Assembly (NCBI GenBank): GCA_017627955.1
Contig: JAGAFU010000009.1
Span: forward strand, 1-61,271
Direction of reading: 5' to 3'
DNA from: Bacteroidales bacterium
GTDB lineage: Bacteria; Bacteroidota; Bacteroidia; Bacteroidales; UBA932
Length of the DNA stretch: 61,271 nucleotides
In this document: positions 7,717 to 16,989 of the stretch, piece by piece
Position numbering within the stretch: position 1 is the first letter of the stretch
Layout of the letters: each line of letters begins with the position of its first letter
Program-made: the position numbers and the translations under genes
The notes under the pieces: generated by a model
Told to the model about the DNA's origin: nothing
The model's database searches: none
The model's input: the letters and a program-made list of their open reading frames with translations, nothing else

Positions 7717-8790
7717 ATGATGAACCCATGGAGCATATTCCTGACCCTTTCGCTGATCCTCCTGCCCATCACGGCAGACGCCCAGCGGGAAGTAAGGATC
7801 CCTTTGCATCACGGATGCGGGGAACTGGTGTACACCCGTGACGGGGGCTGGACCCATCAGGACGACACCACCGGGACCCTCCATTTCCCGAGGATGTACC
7901 ACTTTGAGGGAGGCCTTGGCCATGGACTTCAGGAAGTCGTTGAATATGACTCTGATGTCACTGCCTTGAGGTCATGGAGGATCAGCCAAGTCATCGGCGG
8001 AATCGCAGTGGAGCAGGCCCCTTTCGGGCGGTGCGTCTATTCTTTCGACAGTCTCGGATTCGTGACAAATGTCCGTTGCGAGAATATGAAGGGCGAGGAA
8101 AGGCCTGCCCTTGGAACCGCTGGGGTCCAAAAGCCGCTCGAAGCCCCGAAAGCCCAGGAAACTCCCGCACCCCTCGAAGCGCTCGCAAGTCCCAAATCAC
8201 TTCAGTCAAACGAACCGGTCTATGTCTTCGATCCGGGCGGCAACCAGCTTGGAATGACAACCGGGAGCCCCGGCACCCTCGTCTGGATTCCTGGCCTAGG
8301 AGCCGACGGGAAAGAGATCCCGTTCGCTGACCCGGTCCATGATCCCGGCGACATAGACGCCAACACTTCGCTTGAAATCATCTCCGCCGGCGATGTCCGT
8401 CATTCGCTCCGGACTGTTGACGTCTATGACAAAAAGAAGCACGGTCTCATCCGAGGAATAATATTCCTGAAGCGGGAGAGCGACTACTCCCACAGGCTCG
8501 ATTTCGCCAGGACAGGGGAGCACCCGGTCAGCAAAGGGACCTACTATGTCTCCCTTACTTCCGAGGAGGGTTTTCTCGCCCATAACAACTTCAATTTCGG
8601 CAACTTCCTTTGGGGTGCGGCGGCCCGTGCTGTTGGAGTGCCGCTCTGGATCGCCAAGCTCGGCTCCCACGTCAACAACATCAAGCACACTGGCAAACGG
8701 GATTCCCCGGACGACATTCTTTCCATCAGCGCCGGCTATCATTTCTCAAAGGCGATGGGCAAGGACCGCCAAGTCTTGCCAGTACAGTAA
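7717..8790 (+). CDS. Secreted protein of unknown function
   Basis: 357 residues with a signal peptide (hydrophobic 5-20, cleavage probably after ADA near 22). Residues 25-125 contain three short segments resembling Y-x-x-D/G repeats (VYTRDGG, VVEYDSD, VYSFDS). Residues 130-165 form a Pro/Ala/Glu-rich linker with LEAP-like repeats. The rest is a globular domain with VYVFDPGGNQLG, YYVSLTSEEGFLAHNNFNFG and a terminal ISAGYHFSK that could be a beta strand. I do not recognise the family. It lies 40 bases before the capsule export gene, which has its own promoter, so co-function is only suggested. The second ATG (7720) is an equally possible start. Confidence 0.6.
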   Translation: MMNPWSIFLTLSLILLPITADAQREVRIPLHHGCGELVYTRDGGWTHQDDTTGTLHFPRMYHFEGGLGHGLQEVVEYDSDVTALRSWRISQVIGGIAVEQAPFGRCVYSFDSLGFVTNVRCENMKGEERPALGTAGVQKPLEAPKAQETPAPLEALASPKSLQSNEPVYVFDPGGNQLGMTTGSPGTLVWIPGLGADGKEIPFADPVHDPGDIDANTSLEIISAGDVRHSLRTVDVYDKKKHGLIRGIIFLKRESDYSHRLDFARTGEHPVSKGTYYVSLTSEEGFLAHNNFNFGNFLWGAAARAVGVPLWIAKLGSHVNNIKHTGKRDSPDDILSISAGYHFSKAMGKDRQVLPVQ

Positions 8791-8806
8791 AAAAATCTTA
8801 AATTTG
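8776..8806 (+). promoter_or_regulatory. Promoter of the capsule locus
   Basis: TTG at 8776-8778, a 20-base spacer, then TAAATTTG at 8799-8806: a good match to the Bacteroidota promoter. It starts inside the end of the preceding gene and leaves a 24-base gap to the ATG at 8831. Confidence 0.65.
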
Positions 8807-8830
8807 CGGAATATATAACACTACAAGTCT

Positions 8831-11236
8831 ATGAGTCTCAAAAGATGTGTCCTAGCGCTGGCGGTGGCGGCGATTTCGCTCGTCGCGGCTGCCCAGAGCA
8901 CGATGACGGATATCCAGGTCCTTGATTATGTCAAGAACGGTGTGGAGCAAGGAAAGAGCCGGCAGCAGATGCTCACTGAACTCGCCGCCAGGGGAGTGAC
9001 CAGGGAGCAGGCCGAAAGGGTCAGGGCCCTCTACGAGAGCCGCCAGACCGAGAACGCCCGGACCGCTGAAGAGGGAGCCCGCTCCCACACTGTCAGCGGG
9101 GAGGTTGATCTTGCTCCGGAGACCTTCGCGGCTGAGAATGATGACGCTCCTGTGATCTATGGCCGTGACATATTCCGGAACCGCAACCTGAATTTCGCAC
9201 CGAGCGAGAATCTCGCGACACCGAAGAATTATCGCCTTGGTCCTGGCGATGAGGTGATCATTGACATATTCGGAGCCAACCAGGCTACTTTACGCAGCAA
9301 GATTTCCCCCGAGGGGAGCATCAATGTCGATGTGCTCGGACCGCTCTACCTCAGCGGGATGACCATCGACGAGGCCAACAAGTACCTCAAGCGCAAGCTC
9401 GCGAGCATCTACGGCGGCCTTAACCGCAGCTCGACTGGGACTGACATCCGCCTTAGCCTCGGACAGATCCGCTCGATCCAGGTCAATGTCCTCGGAGACG
9501 TCGAGAACCCCGGAACCTACACCACTTCAGCTTTCGCCACGGTGTTCCATGTCTTGTACCTCGCTGGAGGTGTCTCAGGCCCCGGAACCCTTCGTGACAT
9601 CATTGTCAACAGGGATGGCGAAGTGATCGCCAAAGTCGACGTGTACGACTTCCTGATGAACGGAAGCCGCTCCAGTGACATCCGTCTTGAGGAAGGGGAT
9701 GTCGTGATGGTCCACCCTTATTCCATCCTTGTCAAGGTCGGAGGTGAGGTCAAACGCCAGATGAGCTTCGAGCTCAAGGAAGGGGAGACCCTCGCCGATG
9801 TTCTCAGATATGCCGGTGGTTTCTCAACCGGAGCTTTCTCTGACAATGTCGGAGTCGTGCGCCAGAACGGCAAATCATTTGAAGTCCGCACTGTCGATGC
9901 CGAGAACTATGGCTCGTTCCGCATGGAAGACGGTGACGAGGTGACTGTCAGCAAGCTCAACTCTTTCTATGAGAACAGGATAGCGGTGACCGGAGCTGTC
10001 TACCAGCCCGGTACCTACGAGCTTAATTCCGAGGTCAAGACCGTCAAAGGTCTTGTCCAGAAAGCCGGTGGACTGCTTCCGGAAGCCTTTACCAACAGGG
10101 CTGTCCTGCACAGGGAACATGAGGACAAGACTCTTGAGGTCATCTCCTTGAATCTCGGCAGGGTGATGAGCGGGGCTGACCCGGACATCCGTCTTCAGAA
10201 GAACGATGAGCTCTTCATAACCCGCTCCTCCGACATCCGCCAGCTTGGCACGATGAGCGTTTCAGGCATGGTCATCAATCCCGGCACCTTCCCGTTCGCA
10301 TCCAATACCACCGTCGAAGACATCATCATCATGGCGGGAGGCCTCCAGGAAGGAGCTTCTACCGCCAGGGTTGACATCTCCCGCCGCAAGAGGGATTCCA
10401 ACGGCCTTGTGGTGCTTGACGAGGTCGGTGAGTTGATCAGCGTGCCTCTGAGCTCGGATTTCACAGACGGTGACGGCCCGAAGACCTATCTCGAACCTTA
10501 CGATGAGGTGATCGTTCACCAGAGCCCATCCTACAATGTCCAGACCCATGTGACCTTGACCGGCGAAGCCAATTTCGCTGGACCGTTCACCCTGACCACC
10601 AGGAATGAGCGCATCAGCGACCTTGTCAAGAAAGCCGGCGGTGTCACCCCTTACGCTTATCTTGAGGGAGCCAGGCTTTACAGGAATATGGGTGCGGATG
10701 AGCGCCGTCAGCTTCTCGAGATCCTGAATTACCGAGGCAACGACCGCAAGGAGCGGCTCGACACATCCGGCGTATACCAGATGGCTGAGAAATACATGGT
10801 CTCCCTTAACCTCGACGATGCCCTTGCCAATCCGGGGAGCGACGATGACATCGCCCTGGTCGAAGGCGACGTGCTGGACATCCCGGTCATGATGAACACT
10901 GTCCGTGTCCTTGGGGCGGTGATGATGCCGGCGGTTCTTTCCTACAACTCACGTCTCTCGGCAAGGGATTATGTCGCCTCTTGCGGAGGCTATTCTCAGG
11001 GAGCCAAGCGTAGCAAGGCCTACGTTGTCCATGCCAACGGCAGCTCTGACAAGGTCAGGATCGGCATGAAACTCAAGCCCGGCGACGATCTGGTCGTTCC
11101 GGAGAAGAACAAGAAGGAAGTCAGCGCTGACACGGCGTTTTCCAGGGCTTCCATTGTCGCCACCACCGTTTCTTCCCTCGCGATGGCGGGATCCTACCTG
11201 TTCCTGATGCTTGACAGGGCTAAAGATAAAGAATAG
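8831..11236 (+). CDS. Polysaccharide export outer-membrane protein with multiple SLBB domains (Wza-like)
   Basis: 801 residues. A signal peptide ends near AAAQ (21). The polysaccharide-export domain starts at YRLGPGDEVIIDIFG (about 132-146). It is followed by at least five SLBB-like repeats, recognisable by recurring V.G.V..PGTY/F and L..AGG..; examples are VLGDVENPGTY, VTGAVYQPGTY and VSGMVINPGTF. A hydrophobic segment (SIVATTVSSLAMAGSYLFLML) lies close to the C terminus. This is the long Bacteroidota version of Wza, which forms the export channel for capsule or exopolysaccharide. It is followed 12 bases later by the Wzz-like gene, so the two are co-transcribed. Confidence 0.9.
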   Translation: MSLKRCVLALAVAAISLVAAAQSTMTDIQVLDYVKNGVEQGKSRQQMLTELAARGVTREQAERVRALYESRQTENARTAEEGARSHTVSGEVDLAPETFAAENDDAPVIYGRDIFRNRNLNFAPSENLATPKNYRLGPGDEVIIDIFGANQATLRSKISPEGSINVDVLGPLYLSGMTIDEANKYLKRKLASIYGGLNRSSTGTDIRLSLGQIRSIQVNVLGDVENPGTYTTSAFATVFHVLYLAGGVSGPGTLRDIIVNRDGEVIAKVDVYDFLMNGSRSSDIRLEEGDVVMVHPYSILVKVGGEVKRQMSFELKEGETLADVLRYAGGFSTGAFSDNVGVVRQNGKSFEVRTVDAENYGSFRMEDGDEVTVSKLNSFYENRIAVTGAVYQPGTYELNSEVKTVKGLVQKAGGLLPEAFTNRAVLHREHEDKTLEVISLNLGRVMSGADPDIRLQKNDELFITRSSDIRQLGTMSVSGMVINPGTFPFASNTTVEDIIIMAGGLQEGASTARVDISRRKRDSNGLVVLDEVGELISVPLSSDFTDGDGPKTYLEPYDEVIVHQSPSYNVQTHVTLTGEANFAGPFTLTTRNERISDLVKKAGGVTPYAYLEGARLYRNMGADERRQLLEILNYRGNDRKERLDTSGVYQMAEKYMVSLNLDDALANPGSDDDIALVEGDVLDIPVMMNTVRVLGAVMMPAVLSYNSRLSARDYVASCGGYSQGAKRSKAYVVHANGSSDKVRIGMKLKPGDDLVVPEKNKKEVSADTAFSRASIVATTVSSLAMAGSYLFLMLDRAKDKE

Positions 11237-11247
11237 AATCGCTGAAT

Positions 11248-12366
11248 ATGTCAGAAGAGATTATAAACCAGTATGAGGAAGAGGACGAGATCGACATCAT
11301 GGCGATGCTCGCCAAACTTCTCAAGAAGTGGAAGTTCATATTCCTTGTGACCTTCATTTTCAGTGCATTGGGCGTTTTCGCGGCATTGAAGATGAAAAGG
11401 GAATATACCGTCAACATCACCCTCGCTCCGGAGCTCCAGAACAGGAGCAACAGCACCGTCTCTGCTATCGCCAGCATGATGGGTATGGGCGGGATGAGTA
11501 TGAACTCCACTCCTGATGCCCTGAACATCCTGCTGTTCCCCCAGATCAGCTCCAGTACTCCCTTCCTGTCCTCGATTCTTCCTGTCGAGGTGACCCCTTT
11601 TGTCACGAAGAAAGATGAGATTGCCGGTGTCCGTCCTGACACTGTCTCGGTCTTTACCCACATGCTTGGCCGTGACAAGGAGTTGTCCCCGAGAAAGCAA
11701 AGGAAGATGGAAGAGGCTGACGCCAAGTACCTTTACGACGACACCAAGATTGATCCCACAAGCCTTACGCCCCGTCAGGGTGCGGCCATAAAGGCTCTCC
11801 GCTCCGCGATCACTACGACTGTGGACAACAAGACAGGAGTCACATCTATCAGCGTCGTGATGGACGACAGGATGATCGCTAAACAGGTTGCGGACACTGT
11901 CTGCCAGCGCCTTCAGGACTTCGTGATCGCTTACAGGATCAAGAAGGCCCAGGACGATTACAATTATTATGTTGATATGGCCGAGGAAGCCAGGGTGAAG
12001 CTCGTGAAAGCCCAGGCCGCTTACGCTTCACGTGTTGACTACGATCGTAGCGTCATCCTCCAGTCGGTCAACAGCGAGCGGGAGAGGCTCCAGAACGAGG
12101 CCAATCTCGCTAACCAGCTTTATTCCCAGATGGTCCAGCAGAGGGAACTTGCCAAGGCCAAGATCCAGGAGGTCAAGCCCGTCTATGCTGTCGTACAGCC
12201 TGCTACGCTGCCTCTTCGCGCGTCCAACAGCCGCGCCAAGGTTTGCATAATCTGGTTTGCTATCGGCTTCATTCTTTCTTGTGCGTGGGCCCTTTTCGGC
12301 GAAGATCTCTGGAAGAAGATGATGGTGGCTCTCAAGGAGTCCGACGAGGAAACCGCTGATGAATGA
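11248..12366 (+). CDS. Wzz-type chain-length determinant / polysaccharide co-polymerase
   Basis: 372 residues with the typical two membrane segments: FIFLVTFIFSALGVFAAL near 32-50 and VCIIWFAIGFILSCAWALF near 333-351. The periplasmic part between them contains a helical region (about 230-310, DDYNYYVDMAEEARVKLVKAQAA). It lacks a fused C-terminal tyrosine-kinase domain: the protein ends about 20 residues after the second membrane helix in an acidic tail. The family sets polymer length together with the export channel. Its 3' end overlaps the start of the Wzi-like gene by 8 bases. Confidence 0.87.
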   Translation: MSEEIINQYEEEDEIDIMAMLAKLLKKWKFIFLVTFIFSALGVFAALKMKREYTVNITLAPELQNRSNSTVSAIASMMGMGGMSMNSTPDALNILLFPQISSSTPFLSSILPVEVTPFVTKKDEIAGVRPDTVSVFTHMLGRDKELSPRKQRKMEEADAKYLYDDTKIDPTSLTPRQGAAIKALRSAITTTVDNKTGVTSISVVMDDRMIAKQVADTVCQRLQDFVIAYRIKKAQDDYNYYVDMAEEARVKLVKAQAAYASRVDYDRSVILQSVNSERERLQNEANLANQLYSQMVQQRELAKAKIQEVKPVYAVVQPATLPLRASNSRAKVCIIWFAIGFILSCAWALFGEDLWKKMMVALKESDEETADE

Positions 12367-13864
12367 TTTTATAATATCCCTGATGCTGATGGGAGCGCTC
12401 TCCTCTGGAGGGTCGCTCCCTTTTTGGATGTATTCCAACCAATATGGTCTGATGCCGGAGTCTTCCGGCGCCCTGGCGGTTGCTTCGATCCGTTCGGAGT
12501 ATGATCCTGAGAAAACTCTCCAGTGGCGCTTTGGCGCCTCCCTCGCCGCCAACTGTGGTTCGACTCCGCTCACCAACCGGTCCCTGAGCGGAGCCGAAGG
12601 GCTGAGCGGAGCCGAAGGGCCGTCCCTCATCCCCTCCGAACTCTACACTGGCCTCAAATGGAAAGCCCTCTCCCTTGACCTCGGCCTCAAGCATCACGAC
12701 CTCGACTACTACGGCGCCGACACCCCAACCCTCGGCTCCCTCTCCAGCACCGGCGGCCATATTCTATGGACCGGCAACTCCCGCGCGATTCCAGGCTACA
12801 CAGCCAACCTCGAGCCCGTCGCCGTGCCATTCACTGCCGGGCGAGTCAAGGTTTTCGGATCCTGGGGCGACTATCGCACCTTCGACAACCGCTACATGAA
12901 AGGCGCTCTCCTCCACCGCGTTAAGGCTGGGCTGGACATCAAGATAACCGAGAGACTCGATTTCCACGGCGAAATGGACCATTATGCCCTCTGGGGCGGC
13001 GAGGGTCGCGGAATATCCATGCCCGTTAACTTCTCCAATTATTTCCGGGTCGCCACCGGAAGGGGAGCATCGGCCTCCGGAACGACCAGCGACCAGCTCA
13101 ACGTGATCGGTGACCAGAGGGGGAGCGAGCTGTTCCGCCTGAACTGGCGGGGCAATGGCTGGAGGCTTTCCTTCCAGCACGACATTCCTTACGACGACGG
13201 CTCAGGAATGGGTTTCCAGAATCGTCCGGACGGAGTCAACACACTTTGGTTCGGCTTTGATCGCAAGGACCGTTGGGTGACAGATGTTCTCTATGAATAT
13301 CACTACACGATGTACCAGTCCGGCACCCGTCACGACCGCCCGACAACTGAAAAGGAGCGCGAGAAGCTGGATCCTTCCGACCAGTACCACTACTGGCATC
13401 ACATCATCGGCGGTGGGGACAATTACTTCAATAATGGTGAATATCGTTCCGGCTGGACTTATTACGGCAGGACCATCGGCAATCCGCTTTTCTTCCCGGC
13501 CGGGACTCATGAGGGCACTTGGACTGCCAGCCAGGTGGTTCTGGGAGTCGAGAACAACCGCCTGAAGGCCCATCATTTCGGCCTTGCCGGAAAGCTGTTC
13601 CGTAAGGCTCCCTACAAGTTGATGCTGACCTACAGCCTCAATTACGGAACCTACCATAACCCGTACACCGGTGAGTCTCAATGGGGTAAACCCTGGGGAA
13701 CGGTGAAGGAGACTCCTCTTCGCCAGCTGAGCGCGGCGTTTATGGGAGAGGTTCCCGACCTGCTCCGTGGCCTGGCACTGACCTACGGGTTATTCGCGGA
13801 CAGGGGAGAGCTGCTTCCGGACACCGTCGGAGCCACTATCGGGCTCCGTTACACCATTCAGTAG
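12359..13864 (+). CDS. Capsule assembly Wzi family outer-membrane protein
   Basis: 501 residues. The N terminus (MNDFIISLMLMGALSSGG) is short and lacks the basic residues of a normal signal peptide. It is followed directly by SLPFWMYSNQYGLMPES, the conserved beginning of mature Wzi-like porins. The body is rich in amphipathic beta strands and ends TIGLRYTIQ. The family anchors or assembles capsule at the outer membrane. Residues about 67-88 (GSTPLTNRSLSGAEGLSGAEG) are encoded by an in-frame palindromic element that also occurs inside the deaminase gene at 22923-24251. It lies in the segment before the strand LIPSELYTGLKWKAL, so probably in a loop. Four bases separate it from the glycosyltransferase. 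Confidence 0.85.
   Translation: MNDFIISLMLMGALSSGGSLPFWMYSNQYGLMPESSGALAVASIRSEYDPEKTLQWRFGASLAANCGSTPLTNRSLSGAEGLSGAEGPSLIPSELYTGLKWKALSLDLGLKHHDLDYYGADTPTLGSLSSTGGHILWTGNSRAIPGYTANLEPVAVPFTAGRVKVFGSWGDYRTFDNRYMKGALLHRVKAGLDIKITERLDFHGEMDHYALWGGEGRGISMPVNFSNYFRVATGRGASASGTTSDQLNVIGDQRGSELFRLNWRGNGWRLSFQHDIPYDDGSGMGFQNRPDGVNTLWFGFDRKDRWVTDVLYEYHYTMYQSGTRHDRPTTEKEREKLDPSDQYHYWHHIIGGGDNYFNNGEYRSGWTYYGRTIGNPLFFPAGTHEGTWTASQVVLGVENNRLKAHHFGLAGKLFRKAPYKLMLTYSLNYGTYHNPYTGESQWGKPWGTVKETPLRQLSAAFMGEVPDLLRGLALTYGLFADRGELLPDTVGATIGLRYTIQ
12556..12620 (+). repeat. Family-A palindromic element inside the Wzi-like gene
   Basis: Left arm TTCGACTCCGCTCA at 12559-12572; right arm TGAGCGGAGCCGAA at 12585-12598 (one mismatch), repeated at 12603-12616. 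The intervening CCAACCGGTCCC forms the loop. The element keeps the frame and encodes GSTPLTNRSLSGAEGLSGAEG. Confidence 0.9.
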
Positions 13865-13868
13865 CGCC

Positions 13869-15011
13869 ATGGCCAAGATCCTTTACGTCACTACTATTTC
13901 CATGACCCTCGATTATTTCCTGAAGGGGATCATGACCGACCTTGTCAAGGCTGGCCACGAGGTTGTGGCCGTGTCTTCTCCGGGGGAGTGGATGGCCGCG
14001 GTGAGGGCCTGCGATGGGGTTAAGGTTATCGAGGTTCCGATGGAGAGGCGGATAGCCCCTTTCTCGGATCTCCGCTCACTCTTTCGGCTGTTCCAGGTGA
14101 TACGCTCGGAGCGTCCAGACATCGTCCATAGTTTCACTCCCAAGGCCGGGCTTCTCGCGATGATCGCCTCCAGGGCCGCTGGAATCAAGGTCCGGATACA
14201 CACGTTCACGGGGCTGGTTTTCCCGACCGCGACCGGATTCAAGCGCCGGCTCCTGATGATGACGGACCGGCTCACATGCGCCTGCGCCTCTCATGTTATC
14301 GCCGAGGGGCAGGGAGTGCGTGATGATTTGCTTGGTTCCAGGATCACCGGAAAAGAGGTCCGTGTGCTGGGGCATGGGAATATCCGTGGGATTGACCTCG
14401 AGAGGTACGATCGTACTCCCGAGATTATGGAACTTGCTGAGAAGCTGCGTGTTCCGGACGTGTTCACCTTCCTTTTCGTCGGTCGCATTGTCCGTGACAA
14501 AGGCATCACCGAACTCTGTGAAGCTTTCCGCTTAGTCGCCTCGGCGGCAAGACTGGTCCTGGTTGGACCCTTTGAGGATAAGGTCGATCCAGTGCCCGAG
14601 GAAACGAGAAGGTACATTGAGCAGTGCCCAGACATCATCACAACAGGTGAGATCACCGGACAGGATCTTCTCGCATGGTACGCCGCATCCGACTGCTTCG
14701 TCCTACCCAGCTACCGCGAGGGATTCCCGAACACTGTCATCGAAGCCGGAGCCATGGGACTCCCTTCGATCGTTACCGACATCAATGGTTCCAGGGAGAT
14801 CATTTCAGACGGGAAGAATGGTCTTGTAGTCCCTCCAAAAGATGTGGAATCGCTTCGTGAAGCCATGGTCAAAATGCTTTATGACAATGATTTCCGAGAG
14901 TCGGCCGCATCGGTGAGCAGAGAAATGATCGCCTCTCGTTTCGAGCAGGGATATGTCCGCCGATGCCTTTATGATTATTACGGATATGTACTTTGGGTTA
15001 ATAATCTTTAA
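13869..15011 (+). CDS. Glycosyltransferase family 4
   Basis: 380 residues with the two-Rossmann GT-B layout. The N-terminal domain starts ILYVTTISMTLDYFLKGIM and includes DIVHSFTPKAGLLA. The C-terminal nucleotide-sugar site has FLFVGRIVRDKGITEL and YREGFPNTVIEAGAMGLP, which contains the E-x7-E motif (about residues 283-300). It resembles capsule or lipopolysaccharide GT4 enzymes acting on undecaprenyl-linked sugars. It is the only glycosyltransferase in the visible locus, and its acceptor and donor cannot be inferred. Confidence 0.88.
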   Translation: MAKILYVTTISMTLDYFLKGIMTDLVKAGHEVVAVSSPGEWMAAVRACDGVKVIEVPMERRIAPFSDLRSLFRLFQVIRSERPDIVHSFTPKAGLLAMIASRAAGIKVRIHTFTGLVFPTATGFKRRLLMMTDRLTCACASHVIAEGQGVRDDLLGSRITGKEVRVLGHGNIRGIDLERYDRTPEIMELAEKLRVPDVFTFLFVGRIVRDKGITELCEAFRLVASAARLVLVGPFEDKVDPVPEETRRYIEQCPDIITTGEITGQDLLAWYAASDCFVLPSYREGFPNTVIEAGAMGLPSIVTDINGSREIISDGKNGLVVPPKDVESLREAMVKMLYDNDFRESAASVSREMIASRFEQGYVRRCLYDYYGYVLWVNNL

Positions 15012-15041
15012 GTTTTTCTGATAACTTTCACGTTTTATTCG

Positions 15042-15049
15042 TATATTAG
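15042..15049 (+). promoter_or_regulatory. Possible -7 box TATATTAG
   Basis: TATATTAG 13 bases before the ATG at 15062, in the only sizeable gap inside the capsule locus. It deviates from TAnnTTTG at two positions, so this is tentative. Confidence 0.3.
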
Positions 15050-15061
15050 CGGGGTATAGCT

Positions 15062-16987
15062 ATGAGAAGTCGATTTAATCTTTTCGAATGGTATTTTTCC
15101 AAGCGGACACTGCCTTATTGGTGCGTCCTTCTTCTGGATTGTTTTATCATTCTTTGCTCCGGAATATTCGTATATTGGGCATTTTACAGAGGTGCCGCCC
15201 TCCAAAGGAATTTCTTCCCTCTTATCAGGGTGCTCCTCATCTACATCGCGGTCAGCTTCGTGTTTTTCCGCTTGTTCAGGACCTATGCGGGTATCCTGCG
15301 CTTCTCATCGTTCAAGGACCTGATCCACATTTCCATGGCCATGGGATTCTCTTTCTTGGTGTCCCTGGTCATCCACCTGTTCGTCTATAAAGCTCCCGAG
15401 ACCGCCCTGGCGCATCTCACAGCCCGTAGCCTGCTATTCATATTCTTGCTTTCCATCGCCCTCATGTGGCTGGAGCGGATCATGATCAAGCTTTTGTACG
15501 ATGCCAGTTTCAGTGACCGGGACGCGAAGAACACCTTCATTTACGGAACCAGGGAAGGCGGTGTCGCCTTGGGAAAATTTGTCAAGAGCGAGAAACCTGC
15601 CCGCTACAACCTCAAGGGCTTCATTTCCCACGATCCGGCATATTACCATAAAGGCACTTACCTCCTTGGAGAGCCTGTTTTCAGCCCGTCCGACGACCTC
15701 GAGTCAATCCTGGAGGAAAAGAGGATCAAGGCTGTCCTTGTCCCAGCCATTCGTCTGGATGATTTCAGGGCCGACACTGATCTTCAGGATCGCCTGATCC
15801 GGAGCGGAGTCAAGATTTATTTCGCCCAGTCGGCCCTCGAGGCAGGCGAGGAGGATAGCGTGATCCCCACGATTGCCCTTAAAGAAGTTAGTGTGGAGGA
15901 TTTGCTTCCCCGTGATGTTATCGACGTGGACCTTGAGTCTGTCGCCGCCGCCATAGCCGGGAAGCGTATTCTTGTCACCGGGTCGGCCGGCAGCATCGGT
16001 AGTGAGATCGTGCGCCAGGTGGCCTCTTTTTCTCCCGAGGAGATGATGCTGATCGATTCCGCCGAGACACCCCAGCATGACATCAGGCTGATGATGGCCA
16101 AGGATTATCCTTCCGTGAAGGCTTCCACGGTCGTGACCAGCATAGCCAACGCCGACAGGATGGAAGCTATCTTCAGCTCCTTCCGTCCCGACATCGTCTT
16201 CCACGCCGCCGCCTACAAGCACGTCCCCATGATGGAGGACAATCCTTCCGAGAGCATCCAGAACAATGTCTACGGCACGAAAGTGCTTGCCGACCTTTCG
16301 GTCAAATATGGTGTCAGCAAGTTCGTCATGATCTCGACCGACAAGGCTGTGAATCCCACGAATGTCATGGGTTGCTCGAAGCGTATTTGCGAGATCTACG
16401 TCCAGAGTCTCGACAAGGCTGAGCGCGACGGTAAGGTCGAGGGCCACACCCAGTTTGTCACCACCAGATTCGGTAATGTGCTGGGTTCCAATGGTTCAGT
16501 GATTCCGATATTCGAAAAGCAGATCAAGTCCGGCGGTCCAGTCACGGTTACTCATCCTGACGTCATCCGCTATTTCATGCTGATCCCCGAGGCTTGCAAA
16601 CTGGTACTCGAGGCTGGCACCAAGGGGAACGGGGGAGAGATATTCGTCTTCGACATGGGCAAGCCTGTCAAGATCGCCGATCTCGCGAAGAGGATGATCG
16701 AGCTGAGCGGAGCCAAAGGTGTCGAGATCAAGTTCACCGGCCTGCGGGATGGCGAGAAGCTTTACGAGGAAGTCCTTGGAGACAAGGAGGTTACGAAGCC
16801 TTCCTTCCATGAGAAGATCCGCATCGCCGTTGTTCGTGAATATGATTTCGCCCAGGTCAAGTCCAGCATTGAGGACCTGATCGCGATCTCTCATGAATAT
16901 GACGATCTGAAGACCGTCGCCGCGATGAAGCACATAGTCCCTGAGTTCATCAGCAACCATTCTGTTTACTCTGTCCTGGACAAATAA
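15062..16987 (+). CDS. Membrane nucleotide-sugar 4,6-dehydratase (CapD/PglF/WbpM type)
   Basis: 641 residues. The N-terminal 150 residues hold four hydrophobic segments. A CoA-binding-like Rossmann region follows (FIYGTREGGVALGKF). The catalytic short-chain dehydrogenase domain starts with RILVTGSAGSIGSEI (about 302-316). HAAAYKHVPMMEDNP and MISTDKAVNPTNVMGCSKR (about 421-440) follow; the latter replaces the usual YxxxK by the variant seen in WbpM/PglF. The family converts UDP-GlcNAc to the 4-keto-6-deoxy sugar, the first step toward bacillosamine, QuiNAc or FucNAc. It suggests that the polysaccharide contains a 6-deoxy-amino sugar. Confidence 0.88.
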   Translation: MRSRFNLFEWYFSKRTLPYWCVLLLDCFIILCSGIFVYWAFYRGAALQRNFFPLIRVLLIYIAVSFVFFRLFRTYAGILRFSSFKDLIHISMAMGFSFLVSLVIHLFVYKAPETALAHLTARSLLFIFLLSIALMWLERIMIKLLYDASFSDRDAKNTFIYGTREGGVALGKFVKSEKPARYNLKGFISHDPAYYHKGTYLLGEPVFSPSDDLESILEEKRIKAVLVPAIRLDDFRADTDLQDRLIRSGVKIYFAQSALEAGEEDSVIPTIALKEVSVEDLLPRDVIDVDLESVAAAIAGKRILVTGSAGSIGSEIVRQVASFSPEEMMLIDSAETPQHDIRLMMAKDYPSVKASTVVTSIANADRMEAIFSSFRPDIVFHAAAYKHVPMMEDNPSESIQNNVYGTKVLADLSVKYGVSKFVMISTDKAVNPTNVMGCSKRICEIYVQSLDKAERDGKVEGHTQFVTTRFGNVLGSNGSVIPIFEKQIKSGGPVTVTHPDVIRYFMLIPEACKLVLEAGTKGNGGEIFVFDMGKPVKIADLAKRMIELSGAKGVEIKFTGLRDGEKLYEEVLGDKEVTKPSFHEKIRIAVVREYDFAQVKSSIEDLIAISHEYDDLKTVAAMKHIVPEFISNHSVYSVLDK

Positions 16988-16989
16988 TC

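Noticed and set aside
12556-12580. tRNA gene suggested by GTTCGACTC and CACCA
   Set aside because: No D-arm or anticodon arm upstream, and the bases are inside an open reading frame.
15704-16447. Minus-strand ORF of 247 codons within the dehydratase gene
   Set aside because: Shadow frame; the plus-strand protein has all expected motifs.
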